DNA of 64,000 nucleotides from Stutzerimonas zhaodongensis (GCF_003696365.1 NZ_RFFM01000004.1:124001-188000); one strand, 5' to 3'. Shown: positions 1 to 10,096, numbered from the stretch's first letter. A program made the numbers and translations. The notes: generated by a model from the letters alone, not told the origin.

Positions 1-200
1 TGGAATATGGGCCAGAGCTGTTCGCGGCAGTCGCACACTACATCCTTGCACAGCGACGAGGCGGTGAGCGCTATCCCTGTTACATCACCGATCTGGACCT
101 GTCTGGGCTGCATGGCACGGGCCACGCCCAGACCGTCCAGCACCTGCGCTACAAGACCCAGCTGGAGGCTAGCCTCAACCAAGCCCTGAGCGGGCTCTGA
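1..200 (+). CDS. cyaA: Class I adenylate cyclase, C-terminal end (partial)
   Basis: Only the last 66 codons are present, read in the frame starting at base 3 and ending at the TGA at 198-200. The peptide contains YPCYITDLDLSGL followed by a Q/L/R-rich tail ending LNQALSGL, which I recognise as the extreme C-terminus of Pseudomonas CyaA, the cytoplasmic enzyme making cAMP from ATP. The N-terminal catalytic part lies outside the window. The next genes (rnk, cyaY, lppL, lysA) are the usual downstream neighbours in Pseudomonas, which supports the call. The fragment is too short to judge activity. Confidence 0.8.
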   Translation, partial: EYGPELFAAVAHYILAQRRGGERYPCYITDLDLSGLHGTGHAQTVQHLRYKTQLEASLNQALSGL

Positions 201-229
201 CGCCCGACAATATGGACCTGCCGTAGCGC

Positions 230-637
230 TTAGAGATGAACGTCGCCCGCCGCTTCCGGCTGGTATTCGACGGCCAGCAGCGTGAGCTTGAGCACTTTTC
301 CGCCCGGCGTCGGCCAGTCGATATGCTGGCCGACCGTCATTCCGAGCAATGCGGTACCGACGGGCGCGAGCACAGAAACGGTACCCTCCTTGCCAGCGTC
401 CTGCGGGAAGACCAGGGTCAAGTGATAGTCCTTGCCACTGCCTTCCTCGCGGCAATGCACTCGGGAATTCATTGAAACCACGCCAGCGGGCAACTCGCTG
501 CGCTCGACCACCTGGGCACGAGACAGCTCTTCTTCGAGCGCCTCGGCAGCCGGACCGTAGTCAGCCAGGCCGTCGAGCAGCCGCTCGAGCCGCTGAAGAT
601 CGGGTTGAGTGATGATGATGGGCGGTGCGCTGGTCAT
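230..637 (-). CDS. rnk: Regulator of nucleoside diphosphate kinase, Rnk (GreA/GreB-like)
   Basis: A 135-residue protein. The C-terminal half (about residues 50-130) has the GreA/GreB-type C-terminal fold pattern, with VSVLAPVGTALLGMTVGQHIDWPTPGG typical of Rnk. The N-terminal half is a short helical hairpin (LQRLERLLDGL...EALEEELSRAQVV). The family binds RNA polymerase near the secondary channel and affects nucleoside diphosphate kinase levels. I start at the ATG at 635-637 (MTSAPPII), because the longer reading frame would run into the terminator hairpin at 681-706. It stands alone and converges with cyaA. Confidence 0.9.
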   Translation of the reverse strand: MTSAPPIIITQPDLQRLERLLDGLADYGPAAEALEEELSRAQVVERSELPAGVVSMNSRVHCREEGSGKDYHLTLVFPQDAGKEGTVSVLAPVGTALLGMTVGQHIDWPTPGGKVLKLTLLAVEYQPEAAGDVHL

Positions 638-680
638 GGGTGCGAATGAGCTCCTGAAAAAAGTGGACAGACAAAAAAGC

Positions 681-706
681 AAAACCCCGCCCGAAGGCGG
701 GGTTTT
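681..706 (-). terminator. Rho-independent terminator of cyaY
   Basis: AAAACCCCGCC, loop CGAA, GGCGGGGTTTT: an 11-bp perfect stem with a UUCG-type loop on the minus strand, flanked by T-runs on both sides. It lies between cyaY (ending at 791) and the rnk start (637), both on the minus strand, so it most likely ends cyaY transcription and separates the two genes. Confidence 0.8.
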
Positions 707-790
707 TAAACCTGAAACCGACCCTATCACAGCTCATTAAATAAGCAAGGCCGCGGGGCTCGCGCCCTCGGCGAAGCGGTCACCCGCGCC

Positions 791-1123
791 TCACAGATCC
801 TCGAACTCCAGCGCTTCGCCGCCCTGCTCCTGGGTAACACGCGCCAGCAGTTCGCCAAGACGCTCGTCGTTGGCGTCACAGATCCACAACGATGCAGACT
901 CGTCGTAATCGAAGTGAAAGCCGCCTGAACGCGCTGCGACCCATAATTGGCGCAGCGCCGGCTGGCGGCTGAAGATCAGTTGCGTACCATTTTCGAAACG
1001 CACGGTAAGCACGCCGCCGGAGTTTTCCAGATCGACATCCAGACCGCTGTGATCGAACACGTCCTCGATTTCTTCTTGCACGGCGTCGACCAGATCGTGA
1101 AAGCGCGCTTCGCTCAAACTCAT
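791..1123 (-). CDS. cyaY: Frataxin-like iron donor CyaY
   Basis: A 110-residue protein, the usual length of bacterial frataxin. The first helix is acidic (residues about 3-28, with EEIEDVFDHSGLDVDLEN). It is followed by the beta-sheet core with the conserved patterns GVLTVRFENGTQLIFSRQP and LWVAARSGGFHFDY, and ends acidic. The family binds iron and modulates IscS in iron-sulfur cluster assembly in the cytoplasm. It is divergent from lppL, the common Pseudomonas arrangement. A terminator follows it. Confidence 0.93.
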   Translation of the reverse strand: MSLSEARFHDLVDAVQEEIEDVFDHSGLDVDLENSGGVLTVRFENGTQLIFSRQPALRQLWVAARSGGFHFDYDESASLWICDANDERLGELLARVTQEQGGEALEFEDL

Positions 1124-1322
1124 GAATCAGTTCCTCGGTACGGTGATGCGGCGGCGCGGGGCCGCCCGATGATGGCCGCGAGCTTAGCAGGCGACCGCCG
1201 CGTCTAGCGAGCGGCTGACCGACGGACCGCTCGCGCCGGCTGCCGGTGAGCGCGGCCACATAGGCAATCAGGTGGGTGCTGGGTATACTCCGGCCCATCG
1301 ATTTTTCTAGGATTGCACCCCA

Positions 1323-1463
1323 ATGAAGCGTCTGCTGCTTCCACTCATTGCACTCGCGGTTCTCGCTTCCGCACTTGCCGGCTGCGGCCAGAAAGGCCCG
1401 CTGTACCTTCCGGACGACGAGGCTACCGCCAAAGAACGTTCCAAAGACCGATTCGAACTGTAA
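1323..1463 (+). CDS. lppL: Small lipoprotein LppL
   Basis: A 46-residue [23 protein letters not shown] then [12 protein letters not shown]. It has a lipoprotein signal peptide with the lipobox L-A-G-C (Cys21) and the [10 protein letters not shown] signature of the short LppL/YifL lipoproteins that precede lysA. After processing only about 26 residues remain, with a charged tail ([10 protein letters not shown]). The role is unknown beyond membrane association. It ends 11 bases before lysA and is probably cotranscribed with it. Confidence 0.9.
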   Translation: MKRLLLPLIALAVLASALAGCGQKGPLYLPDDEATAKERSKDRFEL

Positions 1464-1474
1464 GGAGGCATTCC

Positions 1475-2722
1475 ATGGAGGCCTTCTCGTACCGCGACGG
1501 TCAACTCTTCGCGGAGGGCGTGGCGCTGCCCGCTCTCGCGCAGCGCTTCGGCACCCCGACTTACGTCTATTCCCGTGCCCATATCGAGGCTCAATACCAG
1601 GCTTATGCAGGCGCCCTTGAAGGCATGCCGCATCTAGTCTGTTTCGCCGTCAAGGCAAATTCCAACCTCGGCGTACTTAACGTACTGGCCCGATTAGGCG
1701 CAGGCTTCGACATCGTTTCACGCGGTGAATTGGAACGTGTCCTCGCCGCTGGCGGCCAGCCGGACCGCATCGTCTTCTCAGGTGTTGGCAAGACGCGCGA
1801 TGACATGCGCCGCGCGTTGGAAGTCGGGGTTCACTGTTTCAACGTCGAGTCAACCGAAGAGCTCGAACGTCTGCAGCAAGTTGCGGCCGAGCTGAGCGTC
1901 GTGGCGCCTGTATCGCTGCGGGTCAATCCGGATGTCGATGCCGGCACACACCCATACATCTCTACCGGTCTGAAAGAAAACAAGTTCGGCATCGCCATCG
2001 CTGACGCCGAGGCGGTCTATACACGCGCTCATGAACTGAGCAACCTCGACGTGATCGGAGTGGATTGCCACATCGGTTCCCAGCTCACTACGCTGCCACC
2101 ATTTCTCGACGCACTGGATCGCTTGCTCGCGCTGATCGACCGGCTGGCCGTACGCGGCATTCGGATTCGTCATCTGGATCTGGGTGGCGGGCTCGGTGTG
2201 CGTTATCGCGAAGAGCAGCCGCCGTTGGCCGGTGATTACATCAAGGCCGTGCGCAACCGCATCGATGGCCGCGATTTGGCGCTGGTGTTCGAGCCGGGTC
2301 GCTCGATCGTAGCCAACGCCGGTCTGCTGCTGACGCGCGTGGAGTACCTCAAGCACACCGAGCACAAGGACTTCGCCATCGTCGATGCGGCGATGAACGA
2401 CTTGATCCGTCCAGCGCTCTACCAAGCCTGGATGGACGTCGTGCCAGTGCAACCGCGTGAAGGCGAGCCGCGTCACTACGACATCGTCGGCCCCATCTGC
2501 GAGACCGGCGATTTCCTCGCCAAGGATCGCCCGCTGATGCTGGCTGAAGGCGATCTTCTGGCCGTCCGCTCAGCTGGCGCCTATGGTTTCGTCATGAGCT
2601 CGAACTACAACACCCGGGGCCGTGCCGCCGAAGTGATGGTAGATGGCGACGAAGCCTACGAAGTGCGCCGCCGCGAAAGCGTGCAGGAGCTATATGCGGG
2701 CGAAAGCCTGCTGCCTGCCTGA
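1475..2722 (+). CDS. lysA: Diaminopimelate decarboxylase
   Basis: A 415-residue PLP-dependent enzyme converting meso-diaminopimelate to L-lysine. Family motifs in order: FAVKAN (the PLP lysine), the HIGSQ region, GGGLGV phosphate-binding loop, [22 protein letters not shown] with the catalytic cysteine, and [12 protein letters not shown]. The start at 1475 is set by a strong ribosome-binding site TAAGGAGG overlapping the lppL stop. A longer open frame upstream only reads lppL out of frame. It is second in the lppL-lysA-dapF-DUF484 operon and ends 10 bases before dapF. Confidence 0.97.
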   Translation: MEAFSYRDGQLFAEGVALPALAQRFGTPTYVYSRAHIEAQYQAYAGALEGMPHLVCFAVKANSNLGVLNVLARLGAGFDIVSRGELERVLAAGGQPDRIVFSGVGKTRDDMRRALEVGVHCFNVESTEELERLQQVAAELSVVAPVSLRVNPDVDAGTHPYISTGLKENKFGIAIADAEAVYTRAHELSNLDVIGVDCHIGSQLTTLPPFLDALDRLLALIDRLAVRGIRIRHLDLGGGLGVRYREEQPPLAGDYIKAVRNRIDGRDLALVFEPGRSIVANAGLLLTRVEYLKHTEHKDFAIVDAAMNDLIRPALYQAWMDVVPVQPREGEPRHYDIVGPICETGDFLAKDRPLMLAEGDLLAVRSAGAYGFVMSSNYNTRGRAAEVMVDGDEAYEVRRRESVQELYAGESLLPA

Positions 2723-2732
2723 GGCCACGACG

Positions 2733-3563
2733 ATGCTTTTGCGTTTTACCAAGATGCACGGCTTGGGCAATGATTTCATGGTCATTGACCTGATCAGCCA
2801 GCACGCGCATATCCAGCCCAAGCACGCCAAGCAGTGGGGTGATCGGCATACGGGCGTAGGCTTCGATCAGCTACTGCTGGTCGAACCACCGCACAATCCC
2901 GACGTCGATTTCCGCTACCGCATCTTCAACTCCGACGGATCGGAAGTTGAGCAATGCGGTAACGGCGCTCGCTGCTTTGCGCGTTTTGTGCTGGACAAGC
3001 GCCTGACCATGAAGCGCCAGATCCGCGTCGAGACCAAGGGCGGCATCATCGAACTCAATATCCGGCCTGACGGGCAGATCAGCGTCGATATGGGACCACC
3101 CCGCATGGTTCCGGCCGATATCCCCTTCCTGGCCGACAACGAAGCCCTGAGCTATCCACTGGAGGTTGAGGGCCAACTGCTTGAGATTGCCGCCGTGTCC
3201 ATGGGCAACCCCCATTCGGTGCTGCGCGTCGAGGATGTCGATACTGCACCAGTGCACCAATTGGGCCCGAAGATCGAGCACCATCCGCGCTTTCCGCAAC
3301 GGGTCAATGCCGGCTTCATTCAGGTCATCGACCGCCAGCACGCCAAACTGCGTGTGTGGGAGCGCGGCGCAGGCGAAACCCAGGCTTGCGGCACAGGAGC
3401 TTGCGCTGCAGCCGTGGCAGCCATCAGCCAGGGTTGGATGGATTCGCCCGTACAGCTCGACCTGCCTGGTGGCCGTTTGTCCATTGAATGGGCAGGCGCG
3501 GGTCAGCCCGTTATCATGACCGGCCCCGCCGTTCGCGTATTCGAAGGACAGGTTCGCCTATGA
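2733..3563 (+). CDS. dapF: Diaminopimelate epimerase
   Basis: A 276-residue cofactor-independent epimerase of LL- to meso-diaminopimelate, supplying both lysine and peptidoglycan synthesis. It has both catalytic cysteines in the usual settings: [14 protein letters not shown] and [15 protein letters not shown]. It starts [15 protein letters not shown], the standard N-terminus. It follows lysA by 10 bases, and its stop overlaps the start of the DUF484 gene in an ATGA, indicating translational coupling. Confidence 0.97.
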   Translation: MLLRFTKMHGLGNDFMVIDLISQHAHIQPKHAKQWGDRHTGVGFDQLLLVEPPHNPDVDFRYRIFNSDGSEVEQCGNGARCFARFVLDKRLTMKRQIRVETKGGIIELNIRPDGQISVDMGPPRMVPADIPFLADNEALSYPLEVEGQLLEIAAVSMGNPHSVLRVEDVDTAPVHQLGPKIEHHPRFPQRVNAGFIQVIDRQHAKLRVWERGAGETQACGTGACAAAVAAISQGWMDSPVQLDLPGGRLSIEWAGAGQPVIMTGPAVRVFEGQVRL

Positions 3564-4255
3564 CCGAGCAAAACCAGGACAAGCAGCAGTTGCCGGACGC
3601 CGAAGCGGTCGCGGCTTATCTGCGTGCCCATCCGGAGTTCTTTGTCGACCACGATGAGCTGATTCCCGAACTGCGCATCCCCCATCTGCCCGGCGGGGCT
3701 GTATCGCTGGTCGAGCGCCAGGTGAAGCTATTGCGCGAGCGCAACATCGAGATGCGCCATCGCCTGTCGCAGCTGATGGATGTCGCCCGCGACAATGATC
3801 GACTGTTCGACAAGACGCGCCGCCTGGTGCTCGACCTGCTCGACGCCAACAGCTTGGAGGAAATCATCGGTGCGGTGGACGAAAGTCTGCGCCATGAATT
3901 CCAGGTGCCCTTCGTGAGCCTGATTCTGTTCAGCGAGTCGCCACTCCCAGTTGGCCGCAGCGTGACCAGCGCAGAAGCCCAGCAGGCCATTGGCGGACTT
4001 CTCGGCAGTGGAAAAACAGTGTGCGGCGTGCTTCGCCCGCATGAGCTGACGTTTCTGTTCGGCGAAGAGGAAAGCAGCGCCATTGGCTCGGCCGCCGTCG
4101 TGGCGCTGAACCAGCAGCAAGGCATCCTGGCGATTGGTAGCCACGATCCGCAACATTACAAGAGCTCGTTGGGCACCCTGTTCCTGGGCTACATTGCCGA
4201 GGTGCTCACCCGCGTATTACCTACCTACTCGACGCCGCTGCGCTCGGTTCGCTAG
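3560..4255 (+). CDS. DUF484 family protein (GAF-like)
   Basis: A 231-residue DUF484 protein. The N-terminal segment, with [27 protein letters not shown], is the family signature. A helical stretch around residues 55-95 ([24 protein letters not shown]) is followed by a GAF-like alpha/beta domain. The function is unknown; it is consistently found between dapF and xerC in pseudomonads. The ATG overlaps the dapF stop by four bases, which fixes the start. Confidence 0.92.
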   Translation: MTEQNQDKQQLPDAEAVAAYLRAHPEFFVDHDELIPELRIPHLPGGAVSLVERQVKLLRERNIEMRHRLSQLMDVARDNDRLFDKTRRLVLDLLDANSLEEIIGAVDESLRHEFQVPFVSLILFSESPLPVGRSVTSAEAQQAIGGLLGSGKTVCGVLRPHELTFLFGEEESSAIGSAAVVALNQQQGILAIGSHDPQHYKSSLGTLFLGYIAEVLTRVLPTYSTPLRSVR

Positions 4256-4336
4256 AGGCGCCAAGCGCGGGTTCAGCCGCAGAGCCGGCCTCTGCCCGAG
4301 CGGCTCGAAGCGCCTTGTGAAAGAAGGGACCGAGCC

Positions 4337-5242
4337 ATGCAATCCGAAGTTGATGCCTACCTGAGCCATCTGCGCAACGAACGGCAGATGTCAGCTCATA
4401 CGCTGGATGCCTACTGGCGCGATCTTGGTTTGGTCATGGCCTTTTGCGAGAAGCAGCAGTGCAGCGCGTGGGGGGCGCTCAGAAGCGCGCAGGTCCGTCA
4501 GCTCATCGCCGAGCAACACCGCCAAGGCAAGTCCAGCCGCAGCCTTGCACGCCTGCTGTCCTCGCTACGCGGGCTGTATCGCTACCTCAATCAGGAAGGC
4601 CGCTGTGATCATGACCCGGCCGCGGGCATTTCCGCGCCCAAAGGCGAGAAGCGCCTGCCAAGGCTGCTCGATACGGATCGCGCCATGCAGCTACTCGACG
4701 GTGGAGTGGAGGATGATTTCATCGGCCATCGGGACCAGGCCATGCTCGAACTCTTCTACTCCTCGGGTTTGCGACTGGCCGAACTGGTAGGCCTCAATGT
4801 TGATCAGCTCGACCTGCCAGCAGGCCTGGTCCAGGTGCAGGGCAAAGGCAACAAGGAACGGGTGCTGCCCGTTGGACGTAAAGCGCGAGAAGCGCTGGAA
4901 GCCTGGTTGCCGCTGCGAGCCTTGAGCAACCCGACTGATGGCGCCGTGTTCGTCAGCCAGCAAGGCCGGCGCCTTGGCGCACGTGCCGTGCAGTTGCGCG
5001 TGCGGCAGGCAGGCGTGCGTGAACTTGGCCAGCACCTGCACCCGCACATGCTCAGACACAGCTTCGCGAGCCACATGCTGGAATCTTCCCAGGACCTGCG
5101 ATCGGTTCAGGAACTGCTCGGCCACGCCGACATCGGCACCACGCAGATCTATACCCATCTGGACTTTCAGCACCTGGCCAAGGTCTATGACCAGGCGCAC
5201 CCGCGCGCCAAACGCAAGCAGAGCAGTGAGCACGAGCAATGA
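4337..5242 (+). CDS. xerC: Tyrosine recombinase XerC
   Basis: A 301-residue site-specific recombinase that, with XerD, resolves chromosome dimers at dif. The N-terminal SAM-like core-binding domain covers about residues 1-85 ([19 protein letters not shown]). The catalytic domain shows the full set of residues: Arg in SSGLRLAEL, Lys in [11 protein letters not shown], His-x-x-Arg in [12 protein letters not shown], His in [11 protein letters not shown] and the nucleophile Tyr in QIYTHLD. It begins 81 bases after DUF484 and overlaps the next gene by four bases. Confidence 0.96.
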   Translation: MQSEVDAYLSHLRNERQMSAHTLDAYWRDLGLVMAFCEKQQCSAWGALRSAQVRQLIAEQHRQGKSSRSLARLLSSLRGLYRYLNQEGRCDHDPAAGISAPKGEKRLPRLLDTDRAMQLLDGGVEDDFIGHRDQAMLELFYSSGLRLAELVGLNVDQLDLPAGLVQVQGKGNKERVLPVGRKAREALEAWLPLRALSNPTDGAVFVSQQGRRLGARAVQLRVRQAGVRELGQHLHPHMLRHSFASHMLESSQDLRSVQELLGHADIGTTQIYTHLDFQHLAKVYDQAHPRAKRKQSSEHEQ

Positions 5243-5934
5243 GTATCCGGTTGATCACCTTTGACCTAGACGACACCCTGTGGGACGTCGGCCCTGTCAT
5301 TCAGAGCGCTGAAATGAGACTGCGTGACTGGCTCGGACAGCATGCGCCACGCCTGGGCGCATTTCCTGTTGAGTCGCTGGCAGCTATCCGCGCGAAGCTG
5401 GTCGAAGCCGAGCCGGAACTCAAGCACAGGATCAGCGAACTGCGCCGGCAGATCCTCCTCCACGCCCTGCACGATGCGGGCTATTCAGATGCAGAAGCAC
5501 GGGAGATCGCGGCCCAGGCATTCGACGTATTTCTCGAAGCTAGGCACGCCATCGAGCTGTTTCCCGACGTGCATCCGACACTGGAACGGCTGGCCAATGA
5601 ATACATGCTTGGCGTACTGACCAATGGCAACGCGGACGTGAGCCGCCTCGGGTTAGCCGACTATTTCCGTTTCAGCCTTTGTGCTGAAGAGCTTGGAGTC
5701 GGAAAGCCCGACCCCCACCCCTTCCGCGAGGCGCTCAAGCGCGGCGGCGTCGAAGCGGCCCATGCGGTGCACATCGGCGACCATCCCAGTGATGACGTAG
5801 GTGGGGCTCAACGTGCCGGGATGCGTGCAATCTGGTTCAACCCTGGCGGGATCGCCTGGCAGCATGACGGCCGTCCAGATGCGGAAATCGGTAGCCTCGC
5901 CGAACTTCCAGCACTTCTCAAGCGCTGGCGATAA
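5239..5934 (+). CDS. HAD-superfamily hydrolase
   Basis: A 231-residue HAD phosphatase. Motif I is FDLDDTLWD (nucleophile Asp), motif II LTNGN, motif III Lys in [10 protein letters not shown] and motif [20 protein letters not shown]. The helical cap lies at about residues 20-90. It is YigB/YjjG-like and the substrate is unknown, although some YigB-type enzymes dephosphorylate FMN precursors. It is coupled to xerC through an ATGA overlap and followed by a terminator. Confidence 0.93.
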   Translation: MSIRLITFDLDDTLWDVGPVIQSAEMRLRDWLGQHAPRLGAFPVESLAAIRAKLVEAEPELKHRISELRRQILLHALHDAGYSDAEAREIAAQAFDVFLEARHAIELFPDVHPTLERLANEYMLGVLTNGNADVSRLGLADYFRFSLCAEELGVGKPDPHPFREALKRGGVEAAHAVHIGDHPSDDVGGAQRAGMRAIWFNPGGIAWQHDGRPDAEIGSLAELPALLKRWR

Positions 5935-5961
5935 GCACAGCGACAACGCTCCGCCAGCCAT

Positions 5962-5989
5962 AAAAAAACCCGCGAACGTGCGGGTTTTT
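5962..5989. terminator. Bidirectional rho-independent terminator
   Basis: A-run, CCCGC, loop GAACGT, GCGGG, T-run. The A/T runs on both sides let it work for the HAD gene on the plus strand and for sutA on the minus strand, whose stop is 20 bases away. Confidence 0.8.
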
Positions 5990-6008
5990 CATGAAGTGCC
6001 GAAGTGTG

Positions 6009-6347
6009 TCAGATAGGCCGGCTACCGTATTTGCTGTCCGGCTTCTTGGGCGGATCGGCTACTACGTTGGGTTCAACTTCCTGCACGCGTCCACCGCGGG
6101 CAAGAAATTCCTCCATGGCACGAGCGAGCTCATCGCGCTCCTTCTGCTTGGCTTCGAGGCTTGGCAGCTCCTCGACGACGACCGCCTTGGCCTTCGCCTT
6201 CTTGCTGGTCGGGGTAGCCCGGTCGCTGTCGGTGCCTTCTTCGTCGGCGCTGTTGTCGGCGTCGCTGTCGTCAGCCGCAGGCAACTCTTCGCCGTCATCC
6301 TCGTCGTTAACGTCCAGATCGTCTTGTTCTAATTCTTCGTCACTCAT
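6009..6347 (-). CDS. sutA: RNA polymerase-binding regulator SutA
   Basis: A 112-residue, strongly charge-polarised protein. The N-terminal half is almost entirely Asp/Glu (residues 1-45). Next come a short Lys/Ala stretch and a central helix (LEAKQKERDELARAMEEFLARGG), and the C-terminus is VEPNVVADPPKKPDSKYGS. This matches what I recall of P. aeruginosa SutA, which binds RNA polymerase and boosts transcription during slow growth. I use the ATG at 6345-6347 with GAGG upstream, not the TTG six bases earlier. Confidence 0.85.
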   Translation of the reverse strand: MSDEELEQDDLDVNDEDDGEELPAADDSDADNSADEEGTDSDRATPTSKKAKAKAVVVEELPSLEAKQKERDELARAMEEFLARGGRVQEVEPNVVADPPKKPDSKYGSRPI

Positions 6348-6421
6348 GTTCAACCTCGTACCATGCCAAAGCGGAAGTTATAGCCCAGCGATGTGGTTTG
6401 TTCGCCATCGCCAAAAAAAAT

Positions 6422-6847
6422 TCAACTTGCCATCCCGTGCAATGTCGCCAGCACTTGTCTGGACCCACCATGATCACGGTGTTCCCCCAGATAGACACCC
6501 TGCCACGTCCCTAATGCCAGTCGCCCCTCGCTAACCGGGAGGCTTACCTGGCAGCCCAAAAGGCTCGCCTTGAAGTGCGCTGGAAGATCATCAGGCCCTT
6601 CGTAGTCATGCTCGTATCCACTCTGACCCTGTGGCACCAGACGGTTGAAGAACCGCTCGAAGTCTCGCCGGACCGCACCGTCAGCATTCTCGTTGATGGT
6701 CAGCGAGGCCGATGTATGGCGCAGCCACAGGTGTAACAGACCGGTCTGGCATTGTTGCAGTTCCGGTAATTGCGCCAGCAGCTCGTCGGTAATCAGATGA
6801 AAACCACGAGGTCTAGGCCGCAGGGTGATGATCGTCTGTCGCCACAT
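6422..6847 (-). CDS. yjbQ: YjbQ family protein (UPF0047)
   Basis: A 141-residue single-domain protein with the YjbQ signatures [20 protein letters not shown] and [16 protein letters not shown]. The histidines form the conserved anion/metal site of the family. Some members have secondary thiamine-phosphate synthase activity in vitro, and the physiological role is unsettled. It is transcribed away from sutA's start region and lies downstream of the amtB2 terminator, so it is probably its own unit. Confidence 0.9.
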   Translation of the reverse strand: MWRQTIITLRPRPRGFHLITDELLAQLPELQQCQTGLLHLWLRHTSASLTINENADGAVRRDFERFFNRLVPQGQSGYEHDYEGPDDLPAHFKASLLGCQVSLPVSEGRLALGTWQGVYLGEHRDHGGSRQVLATLHGMAS

Positions 6848-6906
6848 CGTAGAACGCCTCTGGCCACCGGAGCGAAGCGCATTCTAGCGCGGTGCCAGAA
6901 AAAACA

Positions 6907-6928
6907 AAGGGCGCCCGAAGGCGCCCTT
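6907..6928 (-). terminator. Terminator of the glnK-amtB1-amtB2 unit
   Basis: AAGGGCGCC, loop CGAA, GGCGCCCTT: a 9-bp perfect stem followed on the minus strand by a T-rich tail (TTGTTTTTTC). It lies 17 bases after the amtB2 stop. Confidence 0.85.
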
Positions 6929-6944
6929 GTCGACAGCAGACGAA

Positions 6945-8198
6945 TCATCGCTTGTTGGTGAACTCTGGGTAGGCTTCGAGGCCGCATTCGACGACGTCGA
7001 CACCCTCGTATTCTTCCTCTTCGCTCACCCGCAGCCCCATGACCGCCTTGATGATGCTCCAGACGATAAGGCTGGCAATGAATACCCAGGCGAAGATCGA
7101 AACCAGGCCAAGAAACTGCGCACCGAAAGTCGCGTCGGCATTGGTCAGCGGAACGGCCAGCAGCCCCCACATGCCGACGACACCGTGGACTGAAATCGCA
7201 CCGACCGGATCATCCAGCTTGAGCTTGTCGAGGCCGAGAATGCTGAACACGACCAGCACGCCGCCCACACCACCGATCAATACCGACTGTAGTGCGCTGG
7301 GCGTCAATGGTTCGGCAGTGATGGCTACGAGCCCTGCCAGCGCGCCGTTGAGCACCATGGTCAGGTCGGACTTGCCGAACAGCAGGCGCGCCGTGATCAG
7401 CGCCGCAACCAGGCCACCGGCAGCAGCCATGTTGGTGTTGGTGAAGACCTGAGCAACCGCGTTGGCGTCTTCGATGGTGCTCATCTTGAGCTGCGAGCCG
7501 CCATTGAAGCCAAACCAGCCCATCCAAAGGATGAAGGCGCCCAGAGTCGCCAACGGAAGGTTGGCGCCTGGAATGGCGTTGATCTGGCCGTTCGGACCGT
7601 ATTTGCCCTTACGGGGGCCTAGCAGCAGCACACCAGCGAGGGCAGCCGAAGCGCCCGCCATATGCACCAGGCCCGAGCCTGCAAAGTCCAGGAATCCGGC
7701 TGCATCGAGGAAGCCGCCGCCCCATTTCCAGAAGCCCTGCACCGGGTAGATGAAACCAGTCATCACCACCGCGAAGGTAATGAAGGCCCAGAGCTTCATC
7801 CGTTCAGCTACCGCACCGGAGACCACGGACATGCAGGTCGCCGCGAAGACCACCTGGAAGAAGAAGTCGGCGCGGGTCGAGTAGTAAGGTGCGTCCTCAC
7901 CACCAGCGGCCACGACGTCCACCGCGTTCTCATCGCCGATCAAAAAGCCCAGGCTCGGCAGAATGCCGCCGTCCGGGCTGGAATACATGATGTAGTAACC
8001 GATCAGCAGATACATGATCGAGGCTACTGCATAGAGCACGATGTTTTTGGTCAGGATTTCAGCTGTGTTCTTGGCTCGAACCAAGCCGGCTTCGAGCATT
8101 GAGAAACCAGCTGCCATCCACATTACCAGGGCGCCGCAGATGAGGAAGTAGAAGGTATCGAGTCCGTACTGGACGGGTATCAGTGCTGTGCTATCCAT
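6945..8198 (-). CDS. amtB2: Ammonium transporter AmtB2
   Basis: A 417-residue Amt/Rh-family channel with about 11 membrane segments and, unlike AmtB1, no cleavable signal peptide. Conserved parts include GFSMLEAGLVRAKN, the twin-His pore positions in the GSGLVHMAGASAAL and GVVGMWGLL segments, and DPVGAISVHGVVG. The C-terminal tail with MGLRVSEEEEYEGVDVVECG is the GlnK-contacting region. RBS AAGGTGAT precedes the ATG. It lies 120 bases after amtB1, so it is likely read from the same nitrogen-controlled transcript. Confidence 0.93.
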   Translation of the reverse strand: MDSTALIPVQYGLDTFYFLICGALVMWMAAGFSMLEAGLVRAKNTAEILTKNIVLYAVASIMYLLIGYYIMYSSPDGGILPSLGFLIGDENAVDVVAAGGEDAPYYSTRADFFFQVVFAATCMSVVSGAVAERMKLWAFITFAVVMTGFIYPVQGFWKWGGGFLDAAGFLDFAGSGLVHMAGASAALAGVLLLGPRKGKYGPNGQINAIPGANLPLATLGAFILWMGWFGFNGGSQLKMSTIEDANAVAQVFTNTNMAAAGGLVAALITARLLFGKSDLTMVLNGALAGLVAITAEPLTPSALQSVLIGGVGGVLVVFSILGLDKLKLDDPVGAISVHGVVGMWGLLAVPLTNADATFGAQFLGLVSIFAWVFIASLIVWSIIKAVMGLRVSEEEEYEGVDVVECGLEAYPEFTNKR

Positions 8199-8284
8199 TT
8201 TTTTATCACCTTTTCCGTCGCGCCTGCCGGCGCAGTTCGGTTTCAGTCGTTCAGAAGCAGCTGAGCTTCGAACGGCCTATCAAG

Positions 8285-8307
8285 GCGCCCGGGTTGGCTC
8301 CGGGCGC
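8285..8307 (-). other. Intergenic hairpin between amtB1 and amtB2
   Basis: GCGCCCGG, 7-base loop, CCGGGCGC: a perfect 8-bp stem 11 bases after the amtB1 stop. On the minus strand it is followed by CTTGAT rather than a T-run. It therefore looks like a processing or RNA-stability hairpin that could set amtB1 above amtB2, not a full terminator. Confidence 0.5.
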
Positions 8308-8318
8308 ACTCCGTGTGC

Positions 8319-9635
8319 TTAAAGGTTGTAACCGCGTTCGTTGTGCAAACTGAGATCAAGGCCGATGGTTTCTTCCTCTTCGCTGACCCGCAGGCCCATG
8401 ACCATGTCGATCACCTTGAGAATCACGAAGGTGACAATCGCGGTGTACACAACGGTGAAGAGCACGCCCTTGAACTGGATCCAGAGCTGCAGGCCGATGC
8501 TCTCTACTTCGCCGAAACCACCCAGCATCGGTGCGGCAAAGATGCCGGTGAGCAACGCGCCGACGATGCCGCCGACGCCATGCACGCCGAAGGCATCCAG
8601 AGAATCGTCGTAACCGAGCTTGCGCTTGAGGCTGGTGGCGCAGAAGAAACAGATGACGCCCGATGCCAGGCCAATGATCAGCGCACCCATGGGGCCGACC
8701 GTGCCAGCTGCCGGAGTCACCGCAACCAGACCCGCGACGACACCGGAAGCGATGCCCAGAGCGCTGGGTTTGCCATGGGTCATCCACTCGGCGAACATCC
8801 AGCCCAGCGCAGCTGCGGCCGTGGCGATCTGAGTGACCAGCATCGCCATGCCGGCGGTACCGTTGGCGCCCAGTGAGGAACCCGCGTTGAAGCCGAACCA
8901 GCCGATCCAGAGCATGGCCGCGCCGACCAGAGTAAGGCCCAGGTTGTGCGGTGCCATCGCGGTAGTTGGAAAGCCCTTACGCTTGCCCAGCACGATGCAC
9001 GCTACGAGCCCTGCGATACCGGCGTTGATGTGCACTACAGTGCCGCCAGCGAAATCGAGCACGCCCCAATCCCACATCAGGCCGCCGTCGCCGCCCCAGA
9101 CCATGTGCGCGATCGGCGCGTAGACGAGGGTGAACCAAACAGTCATGAACACGAGCATCGCGGAGAATTTCATGCGCTCGGCGAATGCACCGACGATCAG
9201 CGCCGGGGTGATGATGGCGAACGTCATCTGGAACGTGATGAAGACCGATTCCGGAACCGTGCCGGTAAGGCTGTCAGGCGTCAGGCCGCTGAGAAACACC
9301 CGCCCAAGGCCGCCTACGAAGGAATTGAGGTTGGTGACACCCGCTTCCATGCCCGCCGTGTCGAATGCCAGGCTGTAGCCGTAGACCATCCAGAGGATGC
9401 TCATCAGGCCAGTGATGGCGAAACACTGCATCATCACCGACAGAATGTTCTTGGAACGGACCATGCCGCCGTAGAACAGCGCCAGGCCCGGGATCGTCAT
9501 GAACAGCACCAGCGCAGTCGCTGTGAGCATCCATGCCGTATCGCCTGAATCAAGCGTTGCCTCCTGTGCCAAGGCGATGCCTGGACTTATCAGAGACAAA
9601 AGGGCTCCTAGCCCTGCGAATTTTCGCAGAGTCAT
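8319..9635 (-). CDS. amtB: Ammonium transporter AmtB1
   Basis: A 438-residue Amt channel with an N-terminal signal peptide (residues 1-23, ending GIALAQ), as in E. coli AmtB. Motifs: GLALFYGGMVRSKN, the pore His in GGTVVHINAGIAGL and the second His in FGVHGVGGIVG, and the C-terminal MGLRVSEEEETIGLDLSLHNERGY tail that binds GlnK. It is 107 bases downstream of glnK, the standard glnK-amtB pair in which GlnK blocks the pore when nitrogen is plentiful. Confidence 0.96.
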   Translation of the reverse strand: MTLRKFAGLGALLSLISPGIALAQEATLDSGDTAWMLTATALVLFMTIPGLALFYGGMVRSKNILSVMMQCFAITGLMSILWMVYGYSLAFDTAGMEAGVTNLNSFVGGLGRVFLSGLTPDSLTGTVPESVFITFQMTFAIITPALIVGAFAERMKFSAMLVFMTVWFTLVYAPIAHMVWGGDGGLMWDWGVLDFAGGTVVHINAGIAGLVACIVLGKRKGFPTTAMAPHNLGLTLVGAAMLWIGWFGFNAGSSLGANGTAGMAMLVTQIATAAAALGWMFAEWMTHGKPSALGIASGVVAGLVAVTPAAGTVGPMGALIIGLASGVICFFCATSLKRKLGYDDSLDAFGVHGVGGIVGALLTGIFAAPMLGGFGEVESIGLQLWIQFKGVLFTVVYTAIVTFVILKVIDMVMGLRVSEEEETIGLDLSLHNERGYNL

Positions 9636-9742
9636 GGTTTTACTCCTGGGGCGTGGGGGTTCGTAGGCCTGCTAAGCAGGCAATCGCAAAGCTTTAGGTC
9701 GGCGCGTGGCGAAACTTCAGGCGCTCGCTACGCGTCGGGCCG

Positions 9743-10096
<354 letters not shown>

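Noticed and set aside
236..612. Two overlapping plus-strand ORFs opposite rnk
   Set aside because: They are antisense to a well-conserved gene, have no ribosome-binding site and encode Arg/Pro-rich shadow sequence.
1313..1474. N-terminal extension of lysA
   Set aside because: The extension reads through lppL in the wrong frame; the lipoprotein ORF and the TAAGGAGG site before 1475 explain the region better.
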